This document shows, in pieces, positions 26,476 through 34,228 of a DNA stretch of 64,000 bases. A program made the position numbers and the translations under genes. The notes under the pieces were generated by a model, which saw only the letters and a program-made list of their open reading frames with translations, had not been told where the DNA came from and did no database searches. The DNA comes from CAHJXG01 sp964235485. Lineage in GTDB: Bacteria; Pseudomonadota; Alphaproteobacteria; Acetobacterales; Acetobacteraceae. The DNA lies in contig CAXSAZ010000003.1 in NCBI GenBank assembly GCA_964235485.1, positions 62,001 to 126,000 of the forward strand. The letters run 5' to 3'. Each line of letters begins with the position of its first letter. The first letter of the stretch is position 1.

Positions 26476-27509
26476 CCTTGGACGCCATCGACGTCAGTGG
26501 ACGGCGTTCCCTCGATCAAATGCAGCCGACACGGACGCTCGATCTCAAGCTGCCACCCGGCGCCGAGCAGGGCCTCGAACAACCTTCCCTCGATTTCGCG
26601 GGAGTGCGTGCCGATCAGGACATAGGCAAATTTCCGGGACAGGAGCGGAAGGCAGGCCGTGACCAAATCCGCCTCGCCGCCCTGGATGTCGATGTGCAGA
26701 AGGTCGATGCGGTCATGTTGCGCCGCCACGTCTTCGAGCGGGATCATCGGCAGCGCATCGTAGCGTCCGGACCGCGAAGCGTGCTCGCGCTGCGCCTCCG
26801 TTGCCCCGAGGATCGGTTCCAGGCCCCATGACGATCCCGGCTCGCCTTGGCGTGGAAACAACGCCGTCCCGGGCTTTGCGGCGGCGATGCCGTGATGCAG
26901 CGTGATTTCTGCCGGGCGAAACCCGTTGGCATCGCAGGCTTCCCGGGCAAAGCCGACATGGCCTTCATCGCCCTCGATGCCGATGAGCTGGACGGCCCGG
27001 CCCGTCCGTCTTGCGGCGACGCCTGTGTTGTTCATCCAGCACCCCCAGCCGCAGCCAAGCTCAACCACCGTGAAACCGCCGGGCGCCAGATCGACGGCGC
27101 GCAACGCCGCCGCCCATTCCGCGATGTCGGCGTGCCAATTGGCCGGTATCGGCACCGGCTCGATCTGGCCCGCTCGACCGTTCAGGATGGAAGGGAAGAA
27201 CTTGGGATCGATCAGGACGCCAAGGAAATTGGTGAGGTATCGGGGATGCGGCTGCAAGCCAAGGACGGCGTGACGGCGTATGACCGCCTGCGCGTCGAAA
27301 CAACTGTGGTAGTAGTAGAATGGACTCGCGACATCCCGGCCCTGGGCAGCAAGTTGGTTCCGGCAAGCATCCAGATCAGACGACAACGCGTCGCGTTGCG
27401 CGAGCAACTCATTCCGGGCGTCGCGCAAGCTGCGGATGGCTGGGACTCTCACAAGCCCGGCTTTGAGTAGGTTCTTCATGTCACCGAGTCGAAATCCTGC
27501 CAGGAACAT
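26448..27509 (-). CDS. FkbM-like SAM methyltransferase
   Basis: A 353-residue protein. An N-terminal helical region (possible coiled-coil, residues 20-60) precedes a Rossmann methyltransferase domain: FTVVELGCGWGCWMN is motif I, and LLHIDIQGGEADLV is the FkbM-type D-x-Q/E-G block. FkbM methyltransferases often methylate sugars in polysaccharides or glycolipids; the substrate here is unknown. A second possible start at MKNLLKAG (27479) lies ten codons in; neither has a strong ribosome site. It overlaps the following membrane-protein gene and both may act on the same surface glycan. Confidence 0.78.
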   Translation of the reverse strand: MFLAGFRLGDMKNLLKAGLVRVPAIRSLRDARNELLAQRDALSSDLDACRNQLAAQGRDVASPFYYYHSCFDAQAVIRRHAVLGLQPHPRYLTNFLGVLIDPKFFPSILNGRAGQIEPVPIPANWHADIAEWAAALRAVDLAPGGFTVVELGCGWGCWMNNTGVAARRTGRAVQLIGIEGDEGHVGFAREACDANGFRPAEITLHHGIAAAKPGTALFPRQGEPGSSWGLEPILGATEAQREHASRSGRYDALPMIPLEDVAAQHDRIDLLHIDIQGGEADLVTACLPLLSRKFAYVLIGTHSREIEGRLFEALLGAGWQLEIERPCRLHLIEGTPSTDVDGVQGWRNPMLLP

Positions 27510-27526
27510 GGTCTGTACAGGAAAAT

Positions 27527-27991
27527 TCAGTCCACGCCGACCGCCTCCGCCTCCAAAGTCTGCCGAATGCCTTCCAACTCGTCCTTGATCTGCACCAGCC
27601 TGCCCATCGGCAATCCGGTCGCCTCGGCGATGGCGCAGGGAATGCCCACCGCGTGCGGCTGCAAGTCCCGCCCGGCCTGCGTCAGCTCGGTGCGGACCAG
27701 GCGCTCATCCTTCTTGTCGCGGCTGCGGCGCACCAGGCCGGCCTGCTCCATGCGCTTCAGCATCGGCGTCAGCGTACCGGAGTTCAGGTGCAACTGCTCG
27801 CCCAAGGCGCGCACCGTCAGCCCGTCCTCCTGCCACAGCACCAGCATGACCAAGTACTGCGGATAGGTCAGGCCCAGCCCGGCCAGGATCGGGGCGTAAA
27901 CCTTGCCCAGCGCCAGGGCCGTGGAATACAGCGCGAAGCAGAACTGCGCTTGGAGGTCTAGGTCGTTCGTCGCCGCTGGCTGTTGCTGCAC
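27527..27991 (-). CDS. ohrR: Two-cysteine OhrR-type MarR regulator
   Basis: A 154-residue MarR-family repressor. The N-terminal block LDLQAQFCFALYSTALALGK matches the organic-peroxide sensor OhrR, with the reactive C18, and LTYPQYLVMLVLW follows. The winged helix is at about 55-100 (GEQLHLNSGTLTPMLKRMEQ, RDKKDERLVR). A second cysteine at 119 suggests the two-Cys disulfide type. The start is GTG at 27991, because the ATG starts far upstream would run through the previous gene. It lies 17 bp after the molybdenum oxidoreductase gene, so it is probably in that operon. No ohr gene is nearby, which is unusual. Confidence 0.85.
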   Translation of the reverse strand: MQQQPAATNDLDLQAQFCFALYSTALALGKVYAPILAGLGLTYPQYLVMLVLWQEDGLTVRALGEQLHLNSGTLTPMLKRMEQAGLVRRSRDKKDERLVRTELTQAGRDLQPHAVGIPCAIAEATGLPMGRLVQIKDELEGIRQTLEAEAVGVD

Positions 27992-28008
27992 TGCTGCCGC
28001 CGTGGACT

Positions 28009-28749
28009 CTATGAACCGCTGAACCAGTTGTATCCCTGATCCTCCCACCAACCGCCAGGATAATCGTTGGTAACGTACAGAGCCGCGATGTGCTTGGGGT
28101 TCTTGAACCCGAGTTTGGTGGGCACTCGCAGCTTGACCGGGAAGCCGTACTTGTCCGGCAGCGGCGCACCGCGGAAGTCGGTGGCGAGAGTCGTTTGCGG
28201 ATGCAGCGCCGTCGCCATGTCGATGCTGCTGTAGTAGCGGTCGGCGCACTTGAAGCCGACGTAGCGCGCCCTTGTGTCCGCCCCGATGCGCTCCAGGAAA
28301 GTGCGGAACGGCACGCCGGACCATTCGCCGATGGCGCTCCAGCCCTCGATGCAGATGTGCCGGGTGATCTGGCTGGCCTGCGGCATGGCGCGCAGCCGGG
28401 CGAGCGTCCAGGGCGTCCGGTCCTCGACCAGGCCGGACACCTCAAGCTTCCAGGTGTCGCCGTCCACCTCGGGGGCGTTGTCCTCGGGGTAGAAGGCGTT
28501 GAACGGGAAGGGGTCGGTGATGGCGCTCGCCGGGTAGGTGGGGGCGAGGCGGTTCGGGTCGAACAGCCAGGCCTGCACCCGGTCGTTGAACCGCGACACC
28601 GCCCACAGCGCCCGGTCCACCGCGTCCCCGTCCGAAAGGTTGCAGCCGGTCAGCATGGTCAGCGCGCCGAGCGACAAGCCCGAACGCAGGAGCAGCCGCC
28701 GCTCCAGCCGTTGCAACTCGGGGGCCACAGCCTTGTTGGTGGATTTCAC
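28009..28749 (-). CDS. Tat-exported molybdopterin oxidoreductase (sulfite oxidase/YedY-type fold)
   Basis: A 246-residue periplasmic enzyme. The N-terminus has a twin-arginine (ERRLLLRSG) followed by a hydrophobic run ending in LTGC, which could make it a Tat-exported lipoprotein (C36). The oxidoreductase domain carries ITRHICIEGWSAIGEW, where C133 would be the molybdenum ligand, and GWWEDQGYNWF near the end. Related proteins include MsrP (periplasmic methionine sulfoxide reductase). GTG at 28749 overlaps the cytochrome b stop (GTGA), so the two are coupled as enzyme and membrane electron donor. Substrate is unproven. Confidence 0.85.
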   Translation of the reverse strand: MKSTNKAVAPELQRLERRLLLRSGLSLGALTMLTGCNLSDGDAVDRALWAVSRFNDRVQAWLFDPNRLAPTYPASAITDPFPFNAFYPEDNAPEVDGDTWKLEVSGLVEDRTPWTLARLRAMPQASQITRHICIEGWSAIGEWSGVPFRTFLERIGADTRARYVGFKCADRYYSSIDMATALHPQTTLATDFRGAPLPDKYGFPVKLRVPTKLGFKNPKHIAALYVTNDYPGGWWEDQGYNWFSGS

Positions 28750-29396
28750 GGCGCGGCCTCCCCGGCGGATACCTCGACCCGGGCGCGGCCTGTGATCATC
28801 GCCCACAGCGTGCTGGGGACGATGGCGACCAAGGCCAGGTGGATCGCGGTGAAGCCGACGATCCCCGCCATGGCGGCGAAGTGGATGCGCCGGACCAGCT
28901 CGTAGCCGCCGAGCAGGCCGACCAAGCCCTGAAACTGCACCGGCTTCCAAAGGCCGAAGCCGGACACCGCCGCCGCCACGACCAGCAGCACCACGGCGAC
29001 ATACAGCAGCCGCTGCACGGCGTTGTAGGCGCCGAGCTTGTGGTGGAGGCGGAAGGTCAACGCTTCCTTCAGGTCCCGCCACACCTCGCGCGGGCCGATG
29101 GGCAGGAAGCTGCGCATGAAGTGCCGCCCGGCCAGGCCGTAGGCCAGGTAAACCAGGCCGTTCGCGATCAGCAGCCACATCGCCGCCAGGTGCCAGGCAA
29201 TCGCGCCGCCCAGCCAGCCGCCGAGCGTCGCCCAGCCCGGGAAGCTGAAGCCGAACAGCGGGCTGGCGTTGTAGATCTTCCAGCCGCTCATCGCCAAGCA
29301 GACAATCGCGACGGCGTTGAGCCAGTGCGTGACCCGCACCACGAGGGGATGGATCACCACAGGGGACACGGGGGCGGGCCGGGCGGCGGCGCTCAT
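28746..29396 (-). CDS. Membrane cytochrome b (b561/hydrogenase-type), partner of the molybdoenzyme
   Basis: A 216-residue membrane protein with four main helices. Histidines typical of bis-His heme b ligation are present in RVTHWLNAVAIVCLAMSGW (helix 1) and in the later helix pair around RIHFAAMAGIVGFTAIHLALV. The family includes Ni-Fe hydrogenase b subunits and cytochrome b561 proteins that carry quinol electrons to periplasmic enzymes. It is upstream of and overlaps the molybdoenzyme gene, so it probably supplies its electrons. It is the first gene of a cytochrome b - molybdoenzyme - OhrR operon. Confidence 0.85.
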   Translation of the reverse strand: MSAAARPAPVSPVVIHPLVVRVTHWLNAVAIVCLAMSGWKIYNASPLFGFSFPGWATLGGWLGGAIAWHLAAMWLLIANGLVYLAYGLAGRHFMRSFLPIGPREVWRDLKEALTFRLHHKLGAYNAVQRLLYVAVVLLVVAAAVSGFGLWKPVQFQGLVGLLGGYELVRRIHFAAMAGIVGFTAIHLALVAIVPSTLWAMITGRARVEVSAGEAAP

Positions 29397-29409
29397 ACTC
29401 CGGCGCCCC

Positions 29410-30009
29410 CTACATAGGCGGCACGGTGCCGTTCGCCCCGGCGATCACGGCGTTGGCGGTGACGCTCGCGGCGCCCTTGGGGCTGAATACCACGACGCGG
29501 GCGCCGGGCTTCAACACGGAGCTGTCGGCGGGCTTGATGGTCACCACGGGCACGTCCTCCGGCACCATGACGGTCTTGCTGCCGCCCTTGTAGTCGATGA
29601 CCATGGTGCGCCCGCTGGTCGTCTGCACGTTGCCGACGGTGCCGTTGGTCATGGTGGTGCCGCCCCCCGGCAGGTCCCAGCCGTAGTGGCCGTCGCCCGA
29701 CCCGCGGAGGCGCTCGTCGAAGATCGTGACCTCCAGCGCCTTGAGCGTGCCGTCCGGCTGGGGCGCCGCTGCGATGCCGACGTAGGAGTTGGGCTTCACG
29801 TCCGAGATGCTCGCGTTCTCCGCGACCAACATGCGGGTCTTGTCGGTCAGCGCGACCGGGACGGTCTGGCCGTTGCGCGCCTTGGCTTCCAACGTTTGGC
29901 CGCTGATGCTGCTGATGGTGCCGCGGGTGATGGTCATGGGCGCTTCCTGCGCCCATGCCGCGCCGGACAGCGAGGCGGCGAGGGCGAAGCCGGTCATGAT
30001 CTTCTTCAT
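29410..30009 (-). CDS. Periplasmic protein of unknown function (DUF5666-like)
   Basis: A 199-residue exported protein with a clear signal peptide (MKKIMTGFALAASLSGAAWAQ). The mature part is beta-rich, with GTISSISGQTLEAKARNGQ, SYVGIAAAPQPDGTL and repeated VTIKPADSSV-type strands that recall small OB-like DUF5666 domains; I am not certain of the family. ATG at 30009 is preferred to one at 30015 because AAAGGA sits six bases before it. It lies 13 bp upstream of the cytochrome b gene on the same strand and may be its first operon member. Confidence 0.72.
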   Translation of the reverse strand: MKKIMTGFALAASLSGAAWAQEAPMTITRGTISSISGQTLEAKARNGQTVPVALTDKTRMLVAENASISDVKPNSYVGIAAAPQPDGTLKALEVTIFDERLRGSGDGHYGWDLPGGGTTMTNGTVGNVQTTSGRTMVIDYKGGSKTVMVPEDVPVVTIKPADSSVLKPGARVVVFSPKGAASVTANAVIAGANGTVPPM

Positions 30010-30184
30010 AGGCATTCCTTTGATCGCAAGAGCGGCGCAGCTTACGCCCAAAAATCCATAGCGCGCAATCAAATCACGCATGATCGGCAGGTCTGCCACA
30101 CGTCCCATGCCAGCGTTGGAAACGACCGAACCGGAACGCGGCGTGCCCGTTGAACACCCTGCACGACCAAAAAAGGGGGAAACG

Positions 30185-30460
30185 ATGCGAGCATCCATTC
30201 TGGCGGCGGCGCTGCTGTATCCCGCCGTCCTCCATGCGCAGGCGCCCAAGCCCGGCAGCAACGGGGGCGGCGATGTCGGACCCAGCGTCAGCCGGCCCGA
30301 CGTGCCGTTGGGCACCGCGCCGCCCGGCACGCCCAGCGGGGAAACCGCCGGGGACCGGGCGCTACGCGACGCCGCTGGGCAGAACGTGATCGGCCGGACC
30401 GAGCCGACCAGCCCGGTCCCCGGCGACACCAAGGGCCTCGACAGCGGCGTCCGGAAGTAA
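30185..30460 (+). CDS. Small secreted Pro/Gly-rich protein
   Basis: A 91-residue protein with a short signal peptide (MRASILAAALLYPAVLHAQ) and a mature part of low complexity: GSNGGGDVGPSVSRPDV, GTAPPGTPSGETAG and a final LDSGVRK. AAAGGGGG four bases before the ATG is a strong ribosome site. It is divergent from the periplasmic-protein gene at 29410-30009 and convergent with the GMC remnant. No family is recognised, and function is unknown. Confidence 0.65.
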   Translation: MRASILAAALLYPAVLHAQAPKPGSNGGGDVGPSVSRPDVPLGTAPPGTPSGETAGDRALRDAAGQNVIGRTEPTSPVPGDTKGLDSGVRK

Positions 30461-30466
30461 GCCGGG

Positions 30467-30956
30467 TCAGACCTCGCGCTGCTGCATCATCCTCGCGATG
30501 CTGTCCGCCTGGCGAATGGCAAGCGCAACGATGGTCAGCGTGGGGTGGCAGGCGGCGCCGCTGGTGAACTGGCTGCCGTCCGACACGAACAGGTTCTTGA
30601 TGTCGTGGGTTTGGCTGAACCTGTTCACCACGCCGTCCCGCGGCTTCTCGCTCATCCGGTTGGTGCCCATGTTGTGCGTGCTCGGGTAGGGCGGGGTGGG
30701 GATCAGCCGGGTCGCGCCCACGGCGGCGTACACGGCGGAGCCTTGCTGCACCGCGTGCGCCCGCATGGCGATGTCGTTCGGGTGGTCGTCGAAGTGCACG
30801 CTGGCGACCGGCAGGCCGAGCTTGTCGCGGGCCGCCGGGTCGAGGGTAATGCGGTTGGTTTCCTGCGGCATGTCCTCGCCGATCAGCCACATGCCGGCCA
30901 TGTTGCTGTAGCCGTCGAGCGCGCTGGTGAAGGAGTGGCCCCAGGCGCCGGGGGGA
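30467..30956 (-). pseudogene. 3' remnant of a GMC oxidoreductase gene
   Basis: About 163 residues of a GMC-family alcohol/sugar dehydrogenase C-terminus: SNMAGMWLIGEDMPQETNRI, THNMGTNRMSEKPRDGVV, LFVSDGSQFTSGAACHPTLT and a closing ALAIRQADSIARMM. The catalytic HP of the family (ACHPTLT) is present, but the FAD-binding N-terminal three quarters are absent. Upstream it runs without a start into the remains of a cytochrome c gene in another frame, so it cannot make a working enzyme. The joint is at about 30950-30960. Confidence 0.8.
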
Positions 30957-31187
30957 GTATTTGAAGCCCGGCGCCGTGCCGGCCTTGCGGCCGTAAACGC
31001 CGGCGAGGTTCGGACCCTGCCGCATTTCCCCGGGCGTCAGCGAATGGCAAGTGCCGCATTGGCGGCGGAACAGCGCCGCGCCGTCCGGCGTTTCCGCTTG
31101 GGGGCCGACCTGCGCATGGGCGGGACCGGCCAGCCCCAGCGCCGCCAGGAGAAGGATTCTTCGCGTCGTCGCCTCCCTCGGTTGCAT
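30951..31187 (-). pseudogene. 5' remnant of a class I cytochrome c gene
   Basis: An ATG at 31187 opens a signal peptide (RRILLLAALGLAGPAHAQ), then ALFRRQCGTCHSLTPGEM with the heme motif CGTCH, and GPNLAGVYGRKAGTAPGFKY. The domain stops abruptly after GFKYSP, just where the Met-ligand half should begin; the frame then runs on into GMC DNA in the wrong frame. The lost part includes the axial Met region, so the protein should not form a normal cytochrome. In intact loci a cytochrome c and a GMC dehydrogenase often lie side by side, which suggests one deletion removed the sequence between them. Confidence 0.78.
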
Positions 31188-31290
31188 CCGGCGCCTCTTC
31201 GGGCCGCCTCGGCGATCCAGTGTTGGCATCGCGGGGATTTTGGCAACATCGTCGGGCGCGCGCCCGCACGGCGGTGCGGACCGGCAGGCG

Positions 31291-31770
31291 TCACTCGCCG
31301 CGGAACATGCGCTCGTTCAGGAGGTAGCGCAGGCCGCGAGTCCAGGATTCGTCCGTGTTGCCGCGGATATCGACGCTTTCGGCGCGCAGGGTCCGCCCCG
31401 TGCTGGCCTCCTCCACCACGAGGTTGATGTTCAGGATCAGGTTGCTGACCTTCTGCACCCACCCGTAGGCGACCTGCTGGGCGCCGAGCTGGCGCGCCAG
31501 GTCCAGCTCGCACCCGTTGCAGCCACGGATCGAGTCCACGCCGTTCAGCCGGTCTCGCACCGGGCCGACATCGACCAACTGGAAACGGTCGCGCAGCCCG
31601 TCCTTGAGTTGCTGGTCCAAGCGTTGAAGCCGCATCAGCTCTTCCGGCGTCGAGGGGGCGGGCGAGGTGTTGGTCAGGGTGAAATCGAACACCGCGACGG
31701 TGGGCAGGGTTTTTGCTAAGGCCGGGCTGAACAGCGCGGCAAGCAGGCACGCCATGAGCAACGGTTTCAC
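31291..31770 (-). CDS. Periplasmic protein, DUF3280/DUF2380-like
   Basis: A 159-residue exported protein. Signal peptide MKPLLMACLLAALFSPALA is followed by TLPTVAVFDFTLTNTSPAPS, an RLDQQLKDGLRDRFQLVDV helix, a CNGC pair at about residues 83-86, and GAQQVAYGWVQKVSNLILNI. The AVFDF start and the overall beta-alpha plan match the DUF3280/DUF2380 group of predicted periplasmic proteins, of unknown function. It lies upstream of the broken cytochrome c/GMC locus on the same strand and may once have been part of that dehydrogenase operon. Confidence 0.75.
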   Translation of the reverse strand: MKPLLMACLLAALFSPALAKTLPTVAVFDFTLTNTSPAPSTPEELMRLQRLDQQLKDGLRDRFQLVDVGPVRDRLNGVDSIRGCNGCELDLARQLGAQQVAYGWVQKVSNLILNINLVVEEASTGRTLRAESVDIRGNTDESWTRGLRYLLNERMFRGE

Positions 31771-31933
31771 GGTGTTTCCGCCCCCTGAACTTCGCCCTTA
31801 AACCCGGACGGCGGCATCGTTACCCGGCGGGTTCGGCACTGGCAACGGGCTTCGGGCGTGGCGCACGCGCAGTCCGTCTTGCGCTCCGTGATGCCGGGCG
31901 ACGCCGCCCCCGGTCAGCCGCGCGGCCGGCAGC

Positions 31934-32527
31934 CTAGCGTGCGAACAGGCCGGAATGCAGGTCATCCCAGAACCCCGCGGCGGCGATGCGCCGGATCGCG
32001 ATTTCGGCCGAGGCCTGGGAGCCGTGCAGAAGCAGGATCACGACCGCCAGGGCCGTGATGATCGGCGACAGCCGCAGCCTTGGAGGGAGTGGTCCGGCCA
32101 GCTTGACCAGGATGGCGGCGCTGGCCACGCCAACCACGCCGGCCACCAGAACGTCCAGCCCGGTATGCACATGCAGCACCAGGCGGGACAGCCCGATGAT
32201 GGTCGCAAAGCCGGCCGAGATCGGGATCGTCCACCGCCAGTCGCCCCCCCAGCGCCGCACGATCAACCCGGCAAACCCACCGGCCGCCGCGGCCGCGCTG
32301 GCCGTGTGCCCGCTTGGACTGTGAAGCCCCTCGACCCAGAGCGACTCGAACAGGAGGCAGGCCAGCTTCAACAGCAGTATGCTGACCCAGGTGCAGGCGA
32401 GAACGCCGCTCCAGGCGAGCGCGCCGCGATACCAACCTGCGGCGGCGAAGCCGACCGCGACCGCGATGACCGACGGGATCAGCACCGCCTGGTCGGCGAA
32501 ATCCGTCACGAAGGCTGCAATGGTCAA
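31934..32527 (-). CDS. PAP2 family phosphatase
   Basis: A 197-residue membrane phosphatase with five to six hydrophobic segments. The PAP2 catalytic motifs are visible: HSPSGHTASAAAAAGG (the PSGH block) and GLSRLVLHVHTGLDVLVAG (the SRxxxxxHxxxD block). The first KxxxxxxRP motif is weak. TTG at 32527 is chosen as start because the family-like sequence begins there, with GGAAGG about nine bases upstream; longer frames look non-coding. Substrates of this family include phosphatidic acid and undecaprenyl pyrophosphate. It borders the polysaccharide island, so a lipid-carrier role is possible. Confidence 0.82.
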   Translation of the reverse strand: MTIAAFVTDFADQAVLIPSVIAVAVGFAAAGWYRGALAWSGVLACTWVSILLLKLACLLFESLWVEGLHSPSGHTASAAAAAGGFAGLIVRRWGGDWRWTIPISAGFATIIGLSRLVLHVHTGLDVLVAGVVGVASAAILVKLAGPLPPRLRLSPIITALAVVILLLHGSQASAEIAIRRIAAAGFWDDLHSGLFAR

Positions 32528-32713
32528 GAAGCAGCGCCTTCCGCTCGGCTCACCATGGCGCGAGCGCCAACCGCACCCAAGCTTCGGTGCAGCCGCCGTG
32601 CTGAGGCCGATTGAATCTGCGCGCACCGCATGACCCCGGTGCTGTTCAGGTCCTGTCCGGCCGTGGCACGGCATCGACGAGGCAGGACGCAGCCCGTGCA
32701 GGCTGACCCATTG

Positions 32714-33781
32714 TCACCCATGCGAAAGGTATCCGCCGCGCAAAGCCTTGCCCAGGATGGTGGGCATTTGCCGGGTCATCTCCTGAGCGATCAACTGGGC
32801 GCTTTTGCGGCTATCGATCAACAGGCCTGCCGCACAGCGCAAATCGCGGCCTTTGACCGCATCGGTGAATGCCCGGTAATAGTAGCAGCGGTCCACCACT
32901 CTTTTGTGACGGTGTATTGCTTTGACAAGAGCCAGGTCCTGCGTGACTTTTGGATTGGCAAGCAGTTCAGCCTCCATCTGCCGAACACGCATCAGATCAT
33001 GCGAACTCTGCTGTTCGGTGAGGGAACCGGGATAGATGGCGTAGCAATACATCGCTTCGGGCAGCAGCCACCAGCGGGCGCCGTTGGTGAGGCAACGGAC
33101 GTACAACATGAAATCTTCGGCAAAGCGGTTGCGCTCATCGTAGGCGATCCGCTTCTCGCGCAGGAAACCGGCCCTGAGCAGGGGTTTCAGGAACCCATAG
33201 CTAACGCGGGGCGTCCTCGGCGAACCCACGTTGCGCGCGATGAACTCGGCGGTGGTCAGTTCCAACGGTTGGGACAGTTGCGCAGGCGGGATCATCGCGA
33301 CGCCCGCTGTTTGATTGCCGGCATCGCAGAGCAGAATGTTGTCGGCAACCATGTCGGCCCCTGCCTGGTCCGCCAGGTCAAGCAGCTTCGCAAGGCGTTC
33401 GGGAAGGTAGCTGTCGTCAGCATCCAGCAGCGCGATCCAGTCGCCCTTGGCCGCCGCGATGCCCCGGTTGCGTGCGGCCGCCGGCCCCGTGTTGGCTGGC
33501 TGGCGCAGCAGCCGGATGCGCGCGTCCGCCTTGGCGACCTCGGCGACGATGGCCGGGGTTTGATCGCTGGATGCGTCATCAACCACGATGATCTCCAGCT
33601 TCCGCTCGGTTTGCCGGCAAGCAGACGCAACTGCCCTTTCAATGGTGGTTTCGGCGTTGAACGCTGGAATGATGACGGAAACCCGAACTGCCCCGGTCTC
33701 CGGCCCCGCTGTTGAGGTTTGAAAGGAGGCCGGCGGGTCTGCCGGTGGATCAGAATGAGAACTCCAAGTTCGGGACATCAA
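32714..33781 (-). CDS. GT2-family glycosyltransferase
   Basis: A 355-residue cytosolic GT-A glycosyltransferase. VSVIIPAFNAETTIERAV starts the domain at about residue 33, followed by LEIIVVDDASSDQTPAIV, PAAARNRGIAAAKGDWIALLDADDSYLPERL with the metal-binding DxD, and an ED-x-M-like block (NRFAEDFMLYVRCL). The sugar is unknown. It starts the surface-polysaccharide island, with a lower-GC gap upstream. A proline-rich 30-residue N-terminus precedes the domain and may not be translated from this first ATG. Confidence 0.85.
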   Translation of the reverse strand: MMSRTWSSHSDPPADPPASFQTSTAGPETGAVRVSVIIPAFNAETTIERAVASACRQTERKLEIIVVDDASSDQTPAIVAEVAKADARIRLLRQPANTGPAAARNRGIAAAKGDWIALLDADDSYLPERLAKLLDLADQAGADMVADNILLCDAGNQTAGVAMIPPAQLSQPLELTTAEFIARNVGSPRTPRVSYGFLKPLLRAGFLREKRIAYDERNRFAEDFMLYVRCLTNGARWWLLPEAMYCYAIYPGSLTEQQSSHDLMRVRQMEAELLANPKVTQDLALVKAIHRHKRVVDRCYYYRAFTDAVKGRDLRCAAGLLIDSRKSAQLIAQEMTRQMPTILGKALRGGYLSHG

Positions 33782-34228
33782 AGGGCAGCCTCCTTGTTCA
33801 AAGGACAGGAAACGCTGCGTGACCCGGCCAACCCACTGGAAACTGCAAGCGTTGCAATCAAATCTTCGAGAGATTGGTGCTGATCTATAATTTTTTATTG
33901 CCCGATGATGAAAGCGAGTGGCTGTCGCGAAGATTACGTAGCCGAAACCTGCTGGAGCCTAGCCATAGCTGCAATTGCCGGCTTCTGAATCGCAGACGAC
34001 GCCTTATGAAAAGCTCAAAGGCATCATGACGGACTCATCCTAAAACAAGCATAAGAAGAATTCCTCAGCCAAGATGCTAATTGTAAGATCGAGTCTCGAA
34101 CGTCTTTTCATCAGCGTGGACTAAAGCGAAAACATTTGAGGGCACGGCCAGACTCGAATAGATGTTACAGTAGTCCTTGTGCCGCCAAGTTGCCCGTCAT
34201 CCCAAAGCTCAAAGCCCAGGATTTTCCG
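33782..34228. other. Lower-GC intergenic gap in the polysaccharide island
   Basis: About 450 bp clearly richer in A and T than its surroundings, with a TATAATTTTTTATT run near 33886. It separates the GT2 gene from the ATP-grasp gene. Both neighbours point the same way, so promoter elements for the GT2 gene may lie here, but none with consensus spacing was found. No coding frame is convincing. Confidence 0.5.

Noticed and set aside
30467..31187. A designed cytochrome c-GMC fusion protein
   Set aside because: The two parts are in different frames and each lacks essential portions, so a deletion scar fits better than a functional fusion.
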